This document shows, in pieces, positions 8,667 to 16,666 of a stretch of DNA of 64,000 nucleotides; positions within the stretch are counted from its first letter, which is position 1; each line of letters begins with the position of its first letter. The stretch is from Flavobacterium fluviatile (GTDB lineage: Bacteria; Bacteroidota; Bacteroidia; Flavobacteriales; Flavobacteriaceae), in NCBI RefSeq assembly GCF_010645065.1, contig NZ_JAADZW010000010.1, forward strand, positions 93,589 to 157,588, given 5' to 3'. Position numbers and translations under genes: made by a program. Under the pieces are notes generated by a model. That model had not been told where the DNA came from. It ran no database searches and worked only from the letters and a program-made list of their open reading frames with translations.

Positions 8667-9091
8667 TTTCTTTTTTCAAAATAATGGGCGAATATACGAA
8701 TTCAAACACAACAGGAAATAATTGTTTTTTGATCTGATTTGTTTACAATGTTTGCTATTCGATTGGTACTTGTTTTCTTTTTTGAATGTTTATAAAAAGG
8801 TAAAATGTTGTTTTTTGGCCCCGATCGCAGTGAAAATCCTTTTGTGCCGGGGTTTGGCACATAAGATTACTTCACTATACTTCTATTTTCAGCGGAGTTT
8901 AGTGAACTTCGTTTGCAACGAAGAGCGGAACAATGTTTACTGATAATGCCTAATCTTTCTGCTCCTGAAATTAAAATATCGGATTCAGGTTATTAACTTG
9001 ACTTCAAAATAAATTCACAATACAGTACACAGCAGGACACTTACTCACTATAAATTCATTTATTTAGAATTTCTTAATAAAATGTAGGACA
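8667..9091. other. Divergent intergenic region between MFS transporter and RuBisCO-like operon
   Basis: No gene of its own. A possible ORF at 8722-8943 is low-complexity and lies over a repeat. The region holds one copy of a dispersed repeat (8893-8915). No clear TAnnTTTG element was found close to 9092. Confidence 0.5.
8893..8915 (+). repeat. Dispersed 23-bp palindromic repeat, copy 1
   Basis: The unit begins CGGAGTTTAGTGAACTTCG and is repeated in reverse orientation at 22075-22097 with one mismatch; adjoining sequence is also similar. The core is a near palindrome around AGTGAACT. Confidence 0.6.
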
Positions 9092-10333
9092 ATGGAAAGA
9101 GTATTTGCGGAGTATCTTATTGAAACCCCTTATGAGGTAGAACAGGCGGCAGCAGTTTTGGCGGGTGAGCAGTCATCGGGCACATTTGTGTCGGTGCCGG
9201 GTGAAACCGAAGAATTGAAAAAACGCTTTGCTGCACGTGTTGAGGCTATTCAATTATTGGATGTTTCTGACGAACCATCCATTCCGGGAGGAAGTATTCC
9301 GGGGAAAAAATACCAGAAAGCAAGAGTAAAAGTAAGCTGGTCGATAGAGAATTTCGGTTATAACCTGCCGGTTCTGATCAGCACTTTACAAGGAAACCTA
9401 TACGAAATCACACAATTTACGGGTTTGAAACTCATGGATTTTGAAGTGCCGGATTCTTTCGCAACTCATTATAGCGGACCAAAATTCGGAATCAAGGGCT
9501 CTAAACTATCTTGTGGTGTAGGAGACCGACCAATGATTGGTACGATTATAAAACCAAGTATAGGGATGAGCGTTGATGAAACTGCGGCTTTGGTAAAATC
9601 GCTGATTGATGCGGGAATTGATTTTATTAAAGACGATGAGCTGATGGGATCTGCGGCTAATTCACCTTTTGACGAAAGGGTAAAAGGAATTATGAAAGTC
9701 ATTCGCGACAACGAACAAAAAACAGGTAAAAAAGTAATGTACGCGTTCAATATCAGTGATGAAATTGACGAAATGCAGCGAAAATATGATTTGATTCAGC
9801 AGGAACAAGGAAGCTGTGCGATGATCAGCATCAACAGTGTCGGGCTTTCAGGAACAAAAAAAATCTGCGATAGAGGAGAACTAGTTATCCACGGCCACAG
9901 AAACGGCTGGGGAATGCTGAACCGTCATCCTTTACTGGGAATTGAATTTCCGGCTTACCAAAAAATTCAGCGTTTGGCAGGAGTTGATCAATTGCACGTC
10001 AATGGAATCCAGAATAAATTTTGGGAATCCGATGATTCGGTGGTGACTTCGATAAAATCCTGTTTAAAACCCTTTTTGGGAGGATACGAAATATTGCCTG
10101 TAGTCTCTTCCGGACAATGGGGAGGACAGGCTGTTGAAACGTACAGAAGAACCCAAACTACCGATTTGCTGTATATGGCCGGCGGCGGAATTTTGGCACA
10201 CCCAATGGGACCAAAAGCCGGAGTAAACGCATTACAGCAGGCATGGCAAGGAGCCGTTGACGGTTTGTCTGTCGAAGAATCGGCACAGAAATACCCTGAA
10301 TTTGCCGAATCGGTTAAAAAATTCTCAAAGTAA
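9092..10333 (+). CDS. RuBisCO-like protein (OiaX/OiaT-like)
   Basis: This 413-aa protein has the RuBisCO large-subunit fold. Catalytic landmarks are kept: K154 in TIIKP, the carbamylation motif IKDDE with K180, D182 and E183, His267/His269 in VIHGHR, a loop-6-like lysine K309 in NKF, and the phosphate-binding SSGQWGG and AGGGILAHPMGP. Loop 6 lacks the GKLEGD sequence of true RuBisCO, so it belongs to the RuBisCO-like proteins. RLPs found beside a four-carbon acid sugar kinase act on 3-oxo-isoapionate 4-phosphate in D-apionate catabolism, as decarboxylase (OiaX) or transcarboxylase/hydrolase (OiaT). The next gene overlaps by one base and is such a kinase, which supports this. Which of the two reactions applies cannot be told from sequence alone. 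Confidence 0.8.
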   Translation: MERVFAEYLIETPYEVEQAAAVLAGEQSSGTFVSVPGETEELKKRFAARVEAIQLLDVSDEPSIPGGSIPGKKYQKARVKVSWSIENFGYNLPVLISTLQGNLYEITQFTGLKLMDFEVPDSFATHYSGPKFGIKGSKLSCGVGDRPMIGTIIKPSIGMSVDETAALVKSLIDAGIDFIKDDELMGSAANSPFDERVKGIMKVIRDNEQKTGKKVMYAFNISDEIDEMQRKYDLIQQEQGSCAMISINSVGLSGTKKICDRGELVIHGHRNGWGMLNRHPLLGIEFPAYQKIQRLAGVDQLHVNGIQNKFWESDDSVVTSIKSCLKPFLGGYEILPVVSSGQWGGQAVETYRRTQTTDLLYMAGGGILAHPMGPKAGVNALQQAWQGAVDGLSVEESAQKYPEFAESVKKFSK

Positions 10334-11715
10334 TGAGTTTAAAAAATAAATTGCTGTTGGCCTTTTACGGCGACGATTTCACAGGATCTACGGATGCTTT
10401 GGAATTTTTGACGCTGGCCGGTGTAAAAACAATACTTTTTCTTCAAAAACCGAATCAAAAAGACATTGACCGTTTTCCCGGAATTCAGGCAATAGGTCTG
10501 GCCGGAAAAAGCAGGTCGATGTCAACATCGGAAATGGAAACAGAACTTTGTAATGCCTATGAAAATCTGAAAAGTTTTGCCCCCAATCACTTTCATTATA
10601 AAGTCTGTTCCACTTTCGATTCTGCACCACACGTAGGGAATATCGGAAAAGCAATCGAAATCGGAAGCGAAGTTTTTAACCAGAAAACGGTTTTGGTTTC
10701 GCCATCAGCACCCCATTTGGGAAGGTTTTGCGTTTTCGGAAATCTTTTCGCCCGAATGGGAACTATCGGTAACGGAGAAATCTACCGTATCGATCGTCAT
10801 CCATCCATGAGCAAACATCCGGTTACTCCTGCCTTAGAGGGCGATTTGACTATTCATTTGGCAAAACAGACAAATAAGTCTATAAATCTTATCAATTTGA
10901 CTACAATTGAGAAGGGTGTTTCTGCGGTTTTAGAAGAAGTTGATAATAATCAGGCAGAAATCCTGTTTTTTGACGGTTTCAATCTGGAACATCTCAAAAC
11001 AATTGGAAGTGTTTTTAATCAACTGGCAAACGAAAAAACATTATTTTCTGTAGGTTCATCAGGAATCGAAATGGCGCTGGGATTAGACTGGAAAAGCAAC
11101 AATGTTATAGCAAACGAAACAGCATTTGAACAGGCAGGAGAGGTTTCTCCTTTATTGGTTTTATCAGGAAGCTGTTCTCCGGTGACCTCCGGTCAAATTG
11201 AATATGCATTGAAAAATGGTTTTTTAGAAATTCCATTAGAAAGCAAAGCAGTTGTTAGCGAATATCAAAATGAAATTATAGAAAATGCTGTTTCTGAAAT
11301 CATCAGGAATTTCAATAACGGAAAAAGCACAATTTTACATACCAGTGCAGGTTCAAACGATCCGCGTATTGCCGAAACCGAAGCCTATTTTTCAGCTAAA
11401 GGTTTTTCGGAAAACGAAATTCAGAAACAATGCAGTACTCTTTACGGTAGTGTTTTGGGAAGAATCACCAAAGAAGTTTTAAAGGCAGTTCCGCTAAAGA
11501 GAATCCTTTTTGCAGGTGGCGATACATCAAGTTACGCAGCATCCGAACTGGATATTTTAGCATTAGAAATGATTGCGCCAATCGCACCAGGAGCGCCTCT
11601 TTGCAAGGCAATTTCGGACAACAAATGGCTTAATGGAATAGAAATGAATTTTAAAGGCGGTCAGGTAGGCACCGCAGATTATTTTATAAAAGTATTAAAA
11701 GGAGAAAAATTATGA
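10333..11715 (+). CDS. Four-carbon acid sugar kinase family protein (OiaK-like)
   Basis: This 460-aa kinase phosphorylates a small sugar acid with ATP. The N-terminal motif YGDDFTGSTDALEF and C-terminal FAGGDTSSYAA are the family's substrate- and ATP-binding hallmarks (formerly DUF1537). Length is normal. Its ATG overlaps the TAA of the RuBisCO-like gene by one base, and its end overlaps the next gene by 4 bp, so all three form one translational unit. In D-apionate catabolism OiaK makes 3-oxo-isoapionate 4-phosphate, the substrate of the RuBisCO-like enzyme. Family members also act on erythronate, threonate and related acids, so the substrate assignment rests on the neighbour. Confidence 0.85.
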   Translation: MSLKNKLLLAFYGDDFTGSTDALEFLTLAGVKTILFLQKPNQKDIDRFPGIQAIGLAGKSRSMSTSEMETELCNAYENLKSFAPNHFHYKVCSTFDSAPHVGNIGKAIEIGSEVFNQKTVLVSPSAPHLGRFCVFGNLFARMGTIGNGEIYRIDRHPSMSKHPVTPALEGDLTIHLAKQTNKSINLINLTTIEKGVSAVLEEVDNNQAEILFFDGFNLEHLKTIGSVFNQLANEKTLFSVGSSGIEMALGLDWKSNNVIANETAFEQAGEVSPLLVLSGSCSPVTSGQIEYALKNGFLEIPLESKAVVSEYQNEIIENAVSEIIRNFNNGKSTILHTSAGSNDPRIAETEAYFSAKGFSENEIQKQCSTLYGSVLGRITKEVLKAVPLKRILFAGGDTSSYAASELDILALEMIAPIAPGAPLCKAISDNKWLNGIEMNFKGGQVGTADYFIKVLKGEKL

Positions 11716-12374
11716 GCGCAAAAACGTTAGGTTTTGTACACACATCGGCCACTTTGGTTCCGTTGTTTCAGCAGTTAAGCAGTGAATTTTTAAATGGGGC
11801 AGAAACCTTCAATATAGTAGATGACAGCTTGATTAAAGATGTAATTAAAAAGGGAAAATTAATGCCAAACACAGCTGCGAGAGTAGTAAGTCATGTTAAG
11901 CTTGCTGAATCCGCAGGTGCAGATGTCATTTTGGTTACATGCTCGTCTATTGGTGTAGCGATTGAAACCGCTGCAACATTGAGTACCGTTCCGGTAATTC
12001 GTGTAGATCAGGCTATGGCGGATGAAGCAGTACAGATCAGCAATAAAATAGGTGTAATAGCAACATTGCCAACTACATTAGAACCTACAAGTGATCTGGT
12101 AAGAAGAAGAGCAGAACTTGCAGGCAAAAACGTAACGATTTCTTCTAAATTATGCGAAGGTGCTTTTGAGGCCTTAATGAGCGGAGATGCAGAAAAACAC
12201 GACGAAATGGTTGCCAAAGCCCTAAAAGATTTGATGAAAGAGGTTGATGTAATTGTTTTGGCACAGGCTTCAATGGCAAGAGTAGTTGATGGTTTAAGTG
12301 CCGAAGAAAAACTGGTGCCAATTTTAGCAAGTCCCGCCATAGCAATGAAAAAACTGGCAGAACTTTATTTCTAA
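11712..12374 (+). CDS. Asp/Glu racemase family protein with one active-site cysteine
   Basis: This 220-aa protein has the aspartate/glutamate racemase fold. The first active-site motif is VTCSSIG with Cys77. The second, normally a Cys motif near VIvLaCa, reads VLAQASM here, so the second catalytic cysteine is missing; another Cys appears in SKLCEGAF. True racemases need both, so this is more likely an isomerase, decarboxylase or hydrolase of the same superfamily. It overlaps the kinase gene by 4 bp and belongs to the same operon. Its role may be to act on a precursor or product in the apionate-type pathway, as inference. No signal peptide. Confidence 0.75.
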   Translation: MSAKTLGFVHTSATLVPLFQQLSSEFLNGAETFNIVDDSLIKDVIKKGKLMPNTAARVVSHVKLAESAGADVILVTCSSIGVAIETAATLSTVPVIRVDQAMADEAVQISNKIGVIATLPTTLEPTSDLVRRRAELAGKNVTISSKLCEGAFEALMSGDAEKHDEMVAKALKDLMKEVDVIVLAQASMARVVDGLSAEEKLVPILASPAIAMKKLAELYF

Positions 12375-12390
12375 AAAAAAAATCACCATA

Positions 12391-12455
12391 TAAGTTATAT
12401 AAGTTTATTTAAGCTTTACGCAAAAAGAAAAACTTACATTTACTTATATAACTTA
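12391..12455. repeat. Inverted repeat between operon and BASS carrier
   Basis: TAAGTTATATAAG at 12391-12403 and its exact reverse complement at 12443-12455, with a 39-bp loop. It could be a regulatory or attenuating hairpin in the mRNA, or a repeat. Confidence 0.6.
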
Positions 12456-12508
12456 GATGGTTTAAAGAAAAGTTTTGAATAAAATAACATGTTTTAATAC
12501 TCATTTGT

Positions 12509-13792
12509 ATGCGTAAATATTTTCTTTGGGCTGCCCCGGTATTTTTTATTGTAGCCGGTTTGAGCTGGTTGCAGCAATCGGAAATCATCTGGAAATTGGG
12601 ACTTATCTTTGGATTTTCGAGTATTGCCATTGGAGCAGGACACGTGAAAATAATAAGCGGTTATCAATATACGTTCTGGATTATTACTGCGGTTTGCGCC
12701 GGGTTAATCTATCCGGATTTTTTCCTGCACGTGGGCGGTTTTGATATGCGAAATAAATGGCTTATTCTGATTATTATCCAGATGGTGATGTTCGGAATGG
12801 GAACCCAGATGAGCATTGAGGATTTTACAGGTATCAGAAAATCAGGCAGGGGAGTGCTTATTGGACTGCTGGGACATTTTACCATTATGCCGCTAGCAGG
12901 CTTTATCATTGCCACAACTTTTGGTTTTGAACCGGAAATCGCTGCCGGGATTATTCTGATAGGTTCCTGCAGCAGCGGACTGGCTTCTAATGTGATGACT
13001 TATATCGCCAAAGGAAATCTTGTTTTGTCCGTTACCGTAACCGCAATTTCAACTCTGGCAGCACCAATTATGACCCCTTTTTTGATGAAAATATTTGCCG
13101 GGACTTTGGTTGAGGTTCACTTTTTCAATATGATGATGGAGATTATCAAGATTGTTCTTGTGCCTTTGGCGGCAGCCATGATTCACGATATTTTAAAAAA
13201 CTATGGGAATCTGGCCAGAAAAAGAATCTATTTGTTAACGATTTTGTCTGTATTCTGGCTTGTGATCTTTATTTTTATTCGAAAATCTTTCTACGTTATT
13301 GATGATAGTACAGCATTTCATGTCTTCGAAATTATCAATTTTACCTGTGGGGCTTTCATTGTAGGCGTCTTGTATCATTGGCTTTACAAAGCCTATCCAA
13401 AAATCGATGCGGTTATGCCTTATTTCTCGATGTTCGGAATTATCTATTTTACTTTGGTCACCACAGCTGCAGGAAGAGATAATCTCATACAGATTGGATT
13501 TCTATTGTTCCTTGCTTCAGTATTGCACAACGGAGCAGGCTATTTTTTCGGTTATTGGCTCAGCAGATTAAGCGGTCTTGACAAAAAAAGCAGTCAGACG
13601 ATCGCTTTCGAAGTGGGTCTTCAAAACGGGGGAATGGCCTCCGGACTCGCCGGTTCTATGGGGAAACTGGCGACTTTAGGATTAGCATCGGCAGTTTTCA
13701 GTCCCTGGATGAATGTTTCGGGTTCCCTCCTCGCTAATTACTGGCGAAAAACAGGCAATCCTGAAGACGAAACTCAACCTGATACTCATTAG
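12509..13792 (+). CDS. Bile acid:sodium symporter (BASS) family carrier
   Basis: This 427-aa membrane protein has about ten hydrophobic segments. BASS hallmarks are IILIGSCSSGLASNVMTYIA (the conserved small-residue/SNV helix) and FEVGLQNGGMASGLAG. Known members exchange sodium with organic anions such as bile acids, pyruvate or pantoate. It follows the acid-sugar operon by 135 bp in the same direction and is separated by an inverted repeat. I infer it moves an acid sugar or a pathway intermediate, complementing the divergent MFS carrier. It ends at a clear terminator. Start is the ATG at 12509, with no strong ribosome-binding site, as is common here. Confidence 0.85.
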   Translation: MRKYFLWAAPVFFIVAGLSWLQQSEIIWKLGLIFGFSSIAIGAGHVKIISGYQYTFWIITAVCAGLIYPDFFLHVGGFDMRNKWLILIIIQMVMFGMGTQMSIEDFTGIRKSGRGVLIGLLGHFTIMPLAGFIIATTFGFEPEIAAGIILIGSCSSGLASNVMTYIAKGNLVLSVTVTAISTLAAPIMTPFLMKIFAGTLVEVHFFNMMMEIIKIVLVPLAAAMIHDILKNYGNLARKRIYLLTILSVFWLVIFIFIRKSFYVIDDSTAFHVFEIINFTCGAFIVGVLYHWLYKAYPKIDAVMPYFSMFGIIYFTLVTTAAGRDNLIQIGFLLFLASVLHNGAGYFFGYWLSRLSGLDKKSSQTIAFEVGLQNGGMASGLAGSMGKLATLGLASAVFSPWMNVSGSLLANYWRKTGNPEDETQPDTH

Positions 13793-13803
13793 AAAAAATC
13801 AAT

Positions 13804-13831
13804 AACTCCATTTTACCGATGGAGTTTTTTT
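13804..13831 (+). terminator. Rho-independent terminator after BASS gene
   Basis: AACTCCAT-tttacc-GATGGAGTT with a T run; the stem matches those at 4099 and 15274. Confidence 0.9.
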
Positions 13832-13845
13832 ATGGGTTTAAGTTT

Positions 13846-13941
13846 GGTAATTTGGGCATAACCACAAGGGTCGGGCTGTTCATTATATCTTTTGTTTCCT
13901 AAAGAAGGAAACAAAAGGATGCCATTTCCATCCCTTATGCT
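13846..13941 (+). repeat. Variable-stem hairpin element, family A (copy 2)
   Basis: Same flanks as the 4143 copy, with a perfect 12-bp stem at 13889-13900 and 13906-13917. Compared with copy 1 both arms have lost one base of the same run, so pairing is conserved. The remaining DNA up to 14138 is AT-rich and holds no gene. Confidence 0.75.
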
Positions 13942-14138
13942 TAATGATTTCATTAGAAATTTAAGCTTATTTTAAATTTGGAATAACGACAAAGCGATAT
14001 CCGTAAATTAATTAAAGTCAATATTGTTGAATTATTTCTGATCCTGATGATTTTTATTTTAAACAGATAAGTTTGCTAAAACAACGCAACTAAATACTTT
14101 GATTTACATCTGTATAGATAAACCATAACTCAAAAATT

Positions 14139-14690
14139 ATGAAAACCAAAATTCACTTTATTGCACTTGTACTAATCAGCAGTTTAATAGTATCGTGTTC
14201 GTCTGACGATGAATTAAACTATCAGAATGATTTCCAAAAAAGCCAGAAAACCTGGCTGGATTTTAAAAACTCATCAAATAACACTTATAAGTATGTTGTA
14301 TACAGTGGTTCTGTTTTTCTGAATTATGGTTGGGAAACAACCATAACGGTATCAAATGGAAAAATAATCAGGCGTCATTTTAAATACACAGGAAATACTG
14401 AAAATATTCCTGATAGTGTACCATTAGAATGGACTGAAGAAGAAAATCAGATAAACACTCACGAAAATTCAGTTGCGGCGGAGGCTTTAACATTAGATCA
14501 AATCTACACCAAGGCAGAAAAAGAATGGCTTATCAAAAGGAAAGACGTCTCTGTGTATTTCGAATCCAAAAATAATGGTTTGATTTCTACTTGTGGTTAT
14601 GTTCCTAAAGGATGCATGGATGATTGCTTTTTCGGTATCAGAATAAAAAGCATACAGTCTTATAATTTTTTAAATAAAGCAGTTCGATGA
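14139..14690 (+). CDS. Lipoprotein of unknown function (DUF6174-like)
   Basis: This 183-aa protein has a lipoprotein signal peptide ending at Cys20 (ISSLIVSC), so it should be anchored in the outer or inner membrane. The body begins with a W-rich, beta-strand-rich region (KSQKTWLDFKNSS, YKYVVYSGSVFLNYGWE) resembling DUF6174 proteins, and the C-terminal part has three cysteines (STCGYVPKGCMDDC) that may form disulfides. I am not sure of the family. It is followed by another small lipoprotein 190 bp on. No partner gene gives a role. Confidence 0.65.
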   Translation: MKTKIHFIALVLISSLIVSCSSDDELNYQNDFQKSQKTWLDFKNSSNNTYKYVVYSGSVFLNYGWETTITVSNGKIIRRHFKYTGNTENIPDSVPLEWTEEENQINTHENSVAAEALTLDQIYTKAEKEWLIKRKDVSVYFESKNNGLISTCGYVPKGCMDDCFFGIRIKSIQSYNFLNKAVR

Positions 14691-14883
14691 GAAACTGTAA
14701 AAATGGAAAGCCATCAGCAGAAAAAGTTGCCTCAAACGCAGAGATGTTTGATTTAATTGAAGCTTAATTATTGTTAAAAAAGGTGTTTCTTTTTTTATAT
14801 TTCAATATAAATAATTGATTTTAAATATTTTGGATGTATTTTTTTTGTAACTTGTTTCCTGTTTAACCTATAATCTAAAAATC

Positions 14884-15249
14884 ATGAAAAAATCTAACTT
14901 ATTTATTTATGGGATTGTATTACTAACCATATTAATGGTTTCATGTAATGATCGTAATAAACTGGTGAACTCGTGGAAAATTACCGCAGTAGAAGCAAAA
15001 ATGCCACTTTCGGATTCTGCAAAAACTGCAATTCTGGCCAACGGAATGTTGACTTTTACAAAAGATGGACACGTAACAGGTTTTCTCCAGAGAGAAATAA
15101 CAGATGGTACTTATGCTTTAACAAAAGGAGGGAAGAGCCTGGTGATTAAAGATGAAACAGGAACGCCTTATCCATGCGAAAGCACAATAACTGATGATAA
15201 ACTGATATTAGAAAGCAGGGAGATGAAAATTACACTGGATAAAATATAA
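14884..15249 (+). CDS. Small lipocalin-like lipoprotein
   Basis: This 121-aa protein has a lipoprotein signal peptide ending at Cys21 (LLTILMVSC). The mature part is beta-rich (NSWKITAVEAK, LTFTKDGHVTGF, GTYALTKGGKSLVIKD) and reads as a lipocalin-like or DUF4923/5004-type sensor of the kind common in Bacteroidota. It may bind a small hydrophobic molecule, but there is no residue-level proof. It ends 25 bp before a strong terminator and appears to be a single-gene unit. Confidence 0.65.
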   Translation: MKKSNLFIYGIVLLTILMVSCNDRNKLVNSWKITAVEAKMPLSDSAKTAILANGMLTFTKDGHVTGFLQREITDGTYALTKGGKSLVIKDETGTPYPCESTITDDKLILESREMKITLDKI

Positions 15250-15273
15250 ACAGCAAAACAGAAATTTTAATTG

Positions 15274-15305
15274 AAACTCCATTTTTTTTAATGGAGTTTT
15301 TTTTT
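15274..15305 (+). terminator. Rho-independent terminator after lipocalin-like gene
   Basis: AAACTCCAT-T run-ATGGAGTT followed by a long T run; third copy of the stem at 4099 and 13804. Confidence 0.9.
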
Positions 15306-15355
15306 AAGAATATAAATTTATACCAACAAACTTAAACCGAGTAGCAGAAAAGATG

Positions 15356-15571
15356 TTAATTAATTAAACTCGTTGGGTGAAATTGAACAAAATAGCTTCA
15401 AGCATTAAACCTAATTTGATCTGCGAAAATCCTTTAAAATCTGCGTGAAATACTTTTGCGTATTAATTTTTCACGCAGATTTACAGAGATTAAAGCAGAT
15501 TTAGACAGATTTATATCAAGCTGATACGCTAGAATTGGAAAAGGAATAATTTTACCCAACGGGTTAATTAA
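15356..15571. mobile_element. MITE-like or large hairpin element bounded by imperfect inverted repeats
   Basis: The ends are inverted copies: TTAATTAAACTCGTTGGGTG-type sequence at 15356-15384 and its near reverse complement (ACCCAACGGGTTAATTAA) at 15548-15571. The inside is a second palindrome, ATCTGCGTGAAA at about 15439 and TTTCACGCAGAT at about 15469, with tandem GCAGATTTA-type units. There is no coding frame. It fills most of the 422-bp gap before the LuxR-type gene. Confidence 0.6.
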
Positions 15572-15671
15572 CTATTTTTATAACTTCGGCAAAAGCTGTC
15601 AGATGTCAAATTAGTACAGAAAGCTTATCACAAAATAGTATCAAATATTTAAATACAATACAATAAGAAAA

Positions 15672-16532
15672 ATGACTTTACTCGAAATTGTCTTAATGAT
15701 TATAGCTTACACCTTAATAATTGTTACTATTTTCCTGCAATTAGTTTGCTATAAAAGAAACCTTGAAACCTTTGAAACGATTGCTTTTACATTTTCATTA
15801 CTATTACTGATTATTGCTTTGACAGTTTCTTCTTTTTTAGAACAAATCAGTCATATCAAAACTACTGATGCCTTTATATTACTAACGATGGTTTTAGTAG
15901 GACTAACAACTCCTCTGAATGTACTAAGAGAAAGGCAGTATGCTGTAAAATCAGTTTTTAAAAAAATATTTATTGGTCTTTCAGCTTTTTTGTTCATCTC
16001 TGTTATTGCAGCCTGGTTTTTTAATTTCCTGCCTTATATGCAATATGTGGTCACTTTGTTCTTAGGATTTTCGGTTGTATTGTCCATGATTCTCATCAGA
16101 ACCACTAAACCTCATAAAAGAATAATGCACAGAGAGAAAACCGAACGGATATTTGCTATTGCTTTTATGATACTTGTACCGCTTTCGTTGATAATGAACT
16201 ATTATTATAAGTCATCCAACGCCGAATTGAAAATTGGTTTTACGATTCCTTTAGTATTCATTCTTTTGTCAGGAAGTAAATTTTTGGATGATTTACAGCG
16301 TCTTTCTCTCATGAATCCGCAAATTGAACCTAAAGAACAGAATTTTAAAAATTATGGCTTGTCAGAAAGAGAAAAGGAAATCGCAATGCTTTTAGTAAAA
16401 GGCAAAACGTACAATGAAATTTCTGAAGCATTGTACATATCTCTGCCAACTGTTAAAACACATGCAAGCAATATTTATCGAAAGTTTGGAGTAAAAAGCA
16501 GGGCAGGATTTACTGCTATTTTAATCAGTTAA
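15672..16532 (+). CDS. Membrane-anchored LuxR-type HTH regulator
   Basis: This 286-aa protein has about six to seven hydrophobic segments in residues 1-205 and a LuxR-family DNA-binding domain at 226-286 (LSEREKEIAMLLVKGKTYNE, then TVKTHASNIYRKF). The combination places DNA binding on the cytoplasmic face, so it should sense a membrane or envelope signal. It sits 134 bp upstream of an outer-membrane barrel gene, its likely target. No receiver domain and no kinase gene is nearby. Start is the ATG with MTLLEIVLMII, immediately at the first membrane segment. Confidence 0.8.
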   Translation: MTLLEIVLMIIAYTLIIVTIFLQLVCYKRNLETFETIAFTFSLLLLIIALTVSSFLEQISHIKTTDAFILLTMVLVGLTTPLNVLRERQYAVKSVFKKIFIGLSAFLFISVIAAWFFNFLPYMQYVVTLFLGFSVVLSMILIRTTKPHKRIMHREKTERIFAIAFMILVPLSLIMNYYYKSSNAELKIGFTIPLVFILLSGSKFLDDLQRLSLMNPQIEPKEQNFKNYGLSEREKEIAMLLVKGKTYNEISEALYISLPTVKTHASNIYRKFGVKSRAGFTAILIS

Positions 16533-16666
16533 TCATTGTTTTTTTGTTTTAAAAAGACTCATACTTTTGTATGATTTCTGGTTTTTTGGACTATTTCATA
16601 CTATTACCCGATTGTCGCCCGTAATTGTGAAATCTATTTTCGCTTCAAATTTATATCACAAAAAAT

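Noticed and set aside
8722..8943. A 73-codon ORF in the divergent gap
   Set aside because: It overlaps a dispersed repeat, has Cys/Phe/Leu-biased composition and no recognisable start context.
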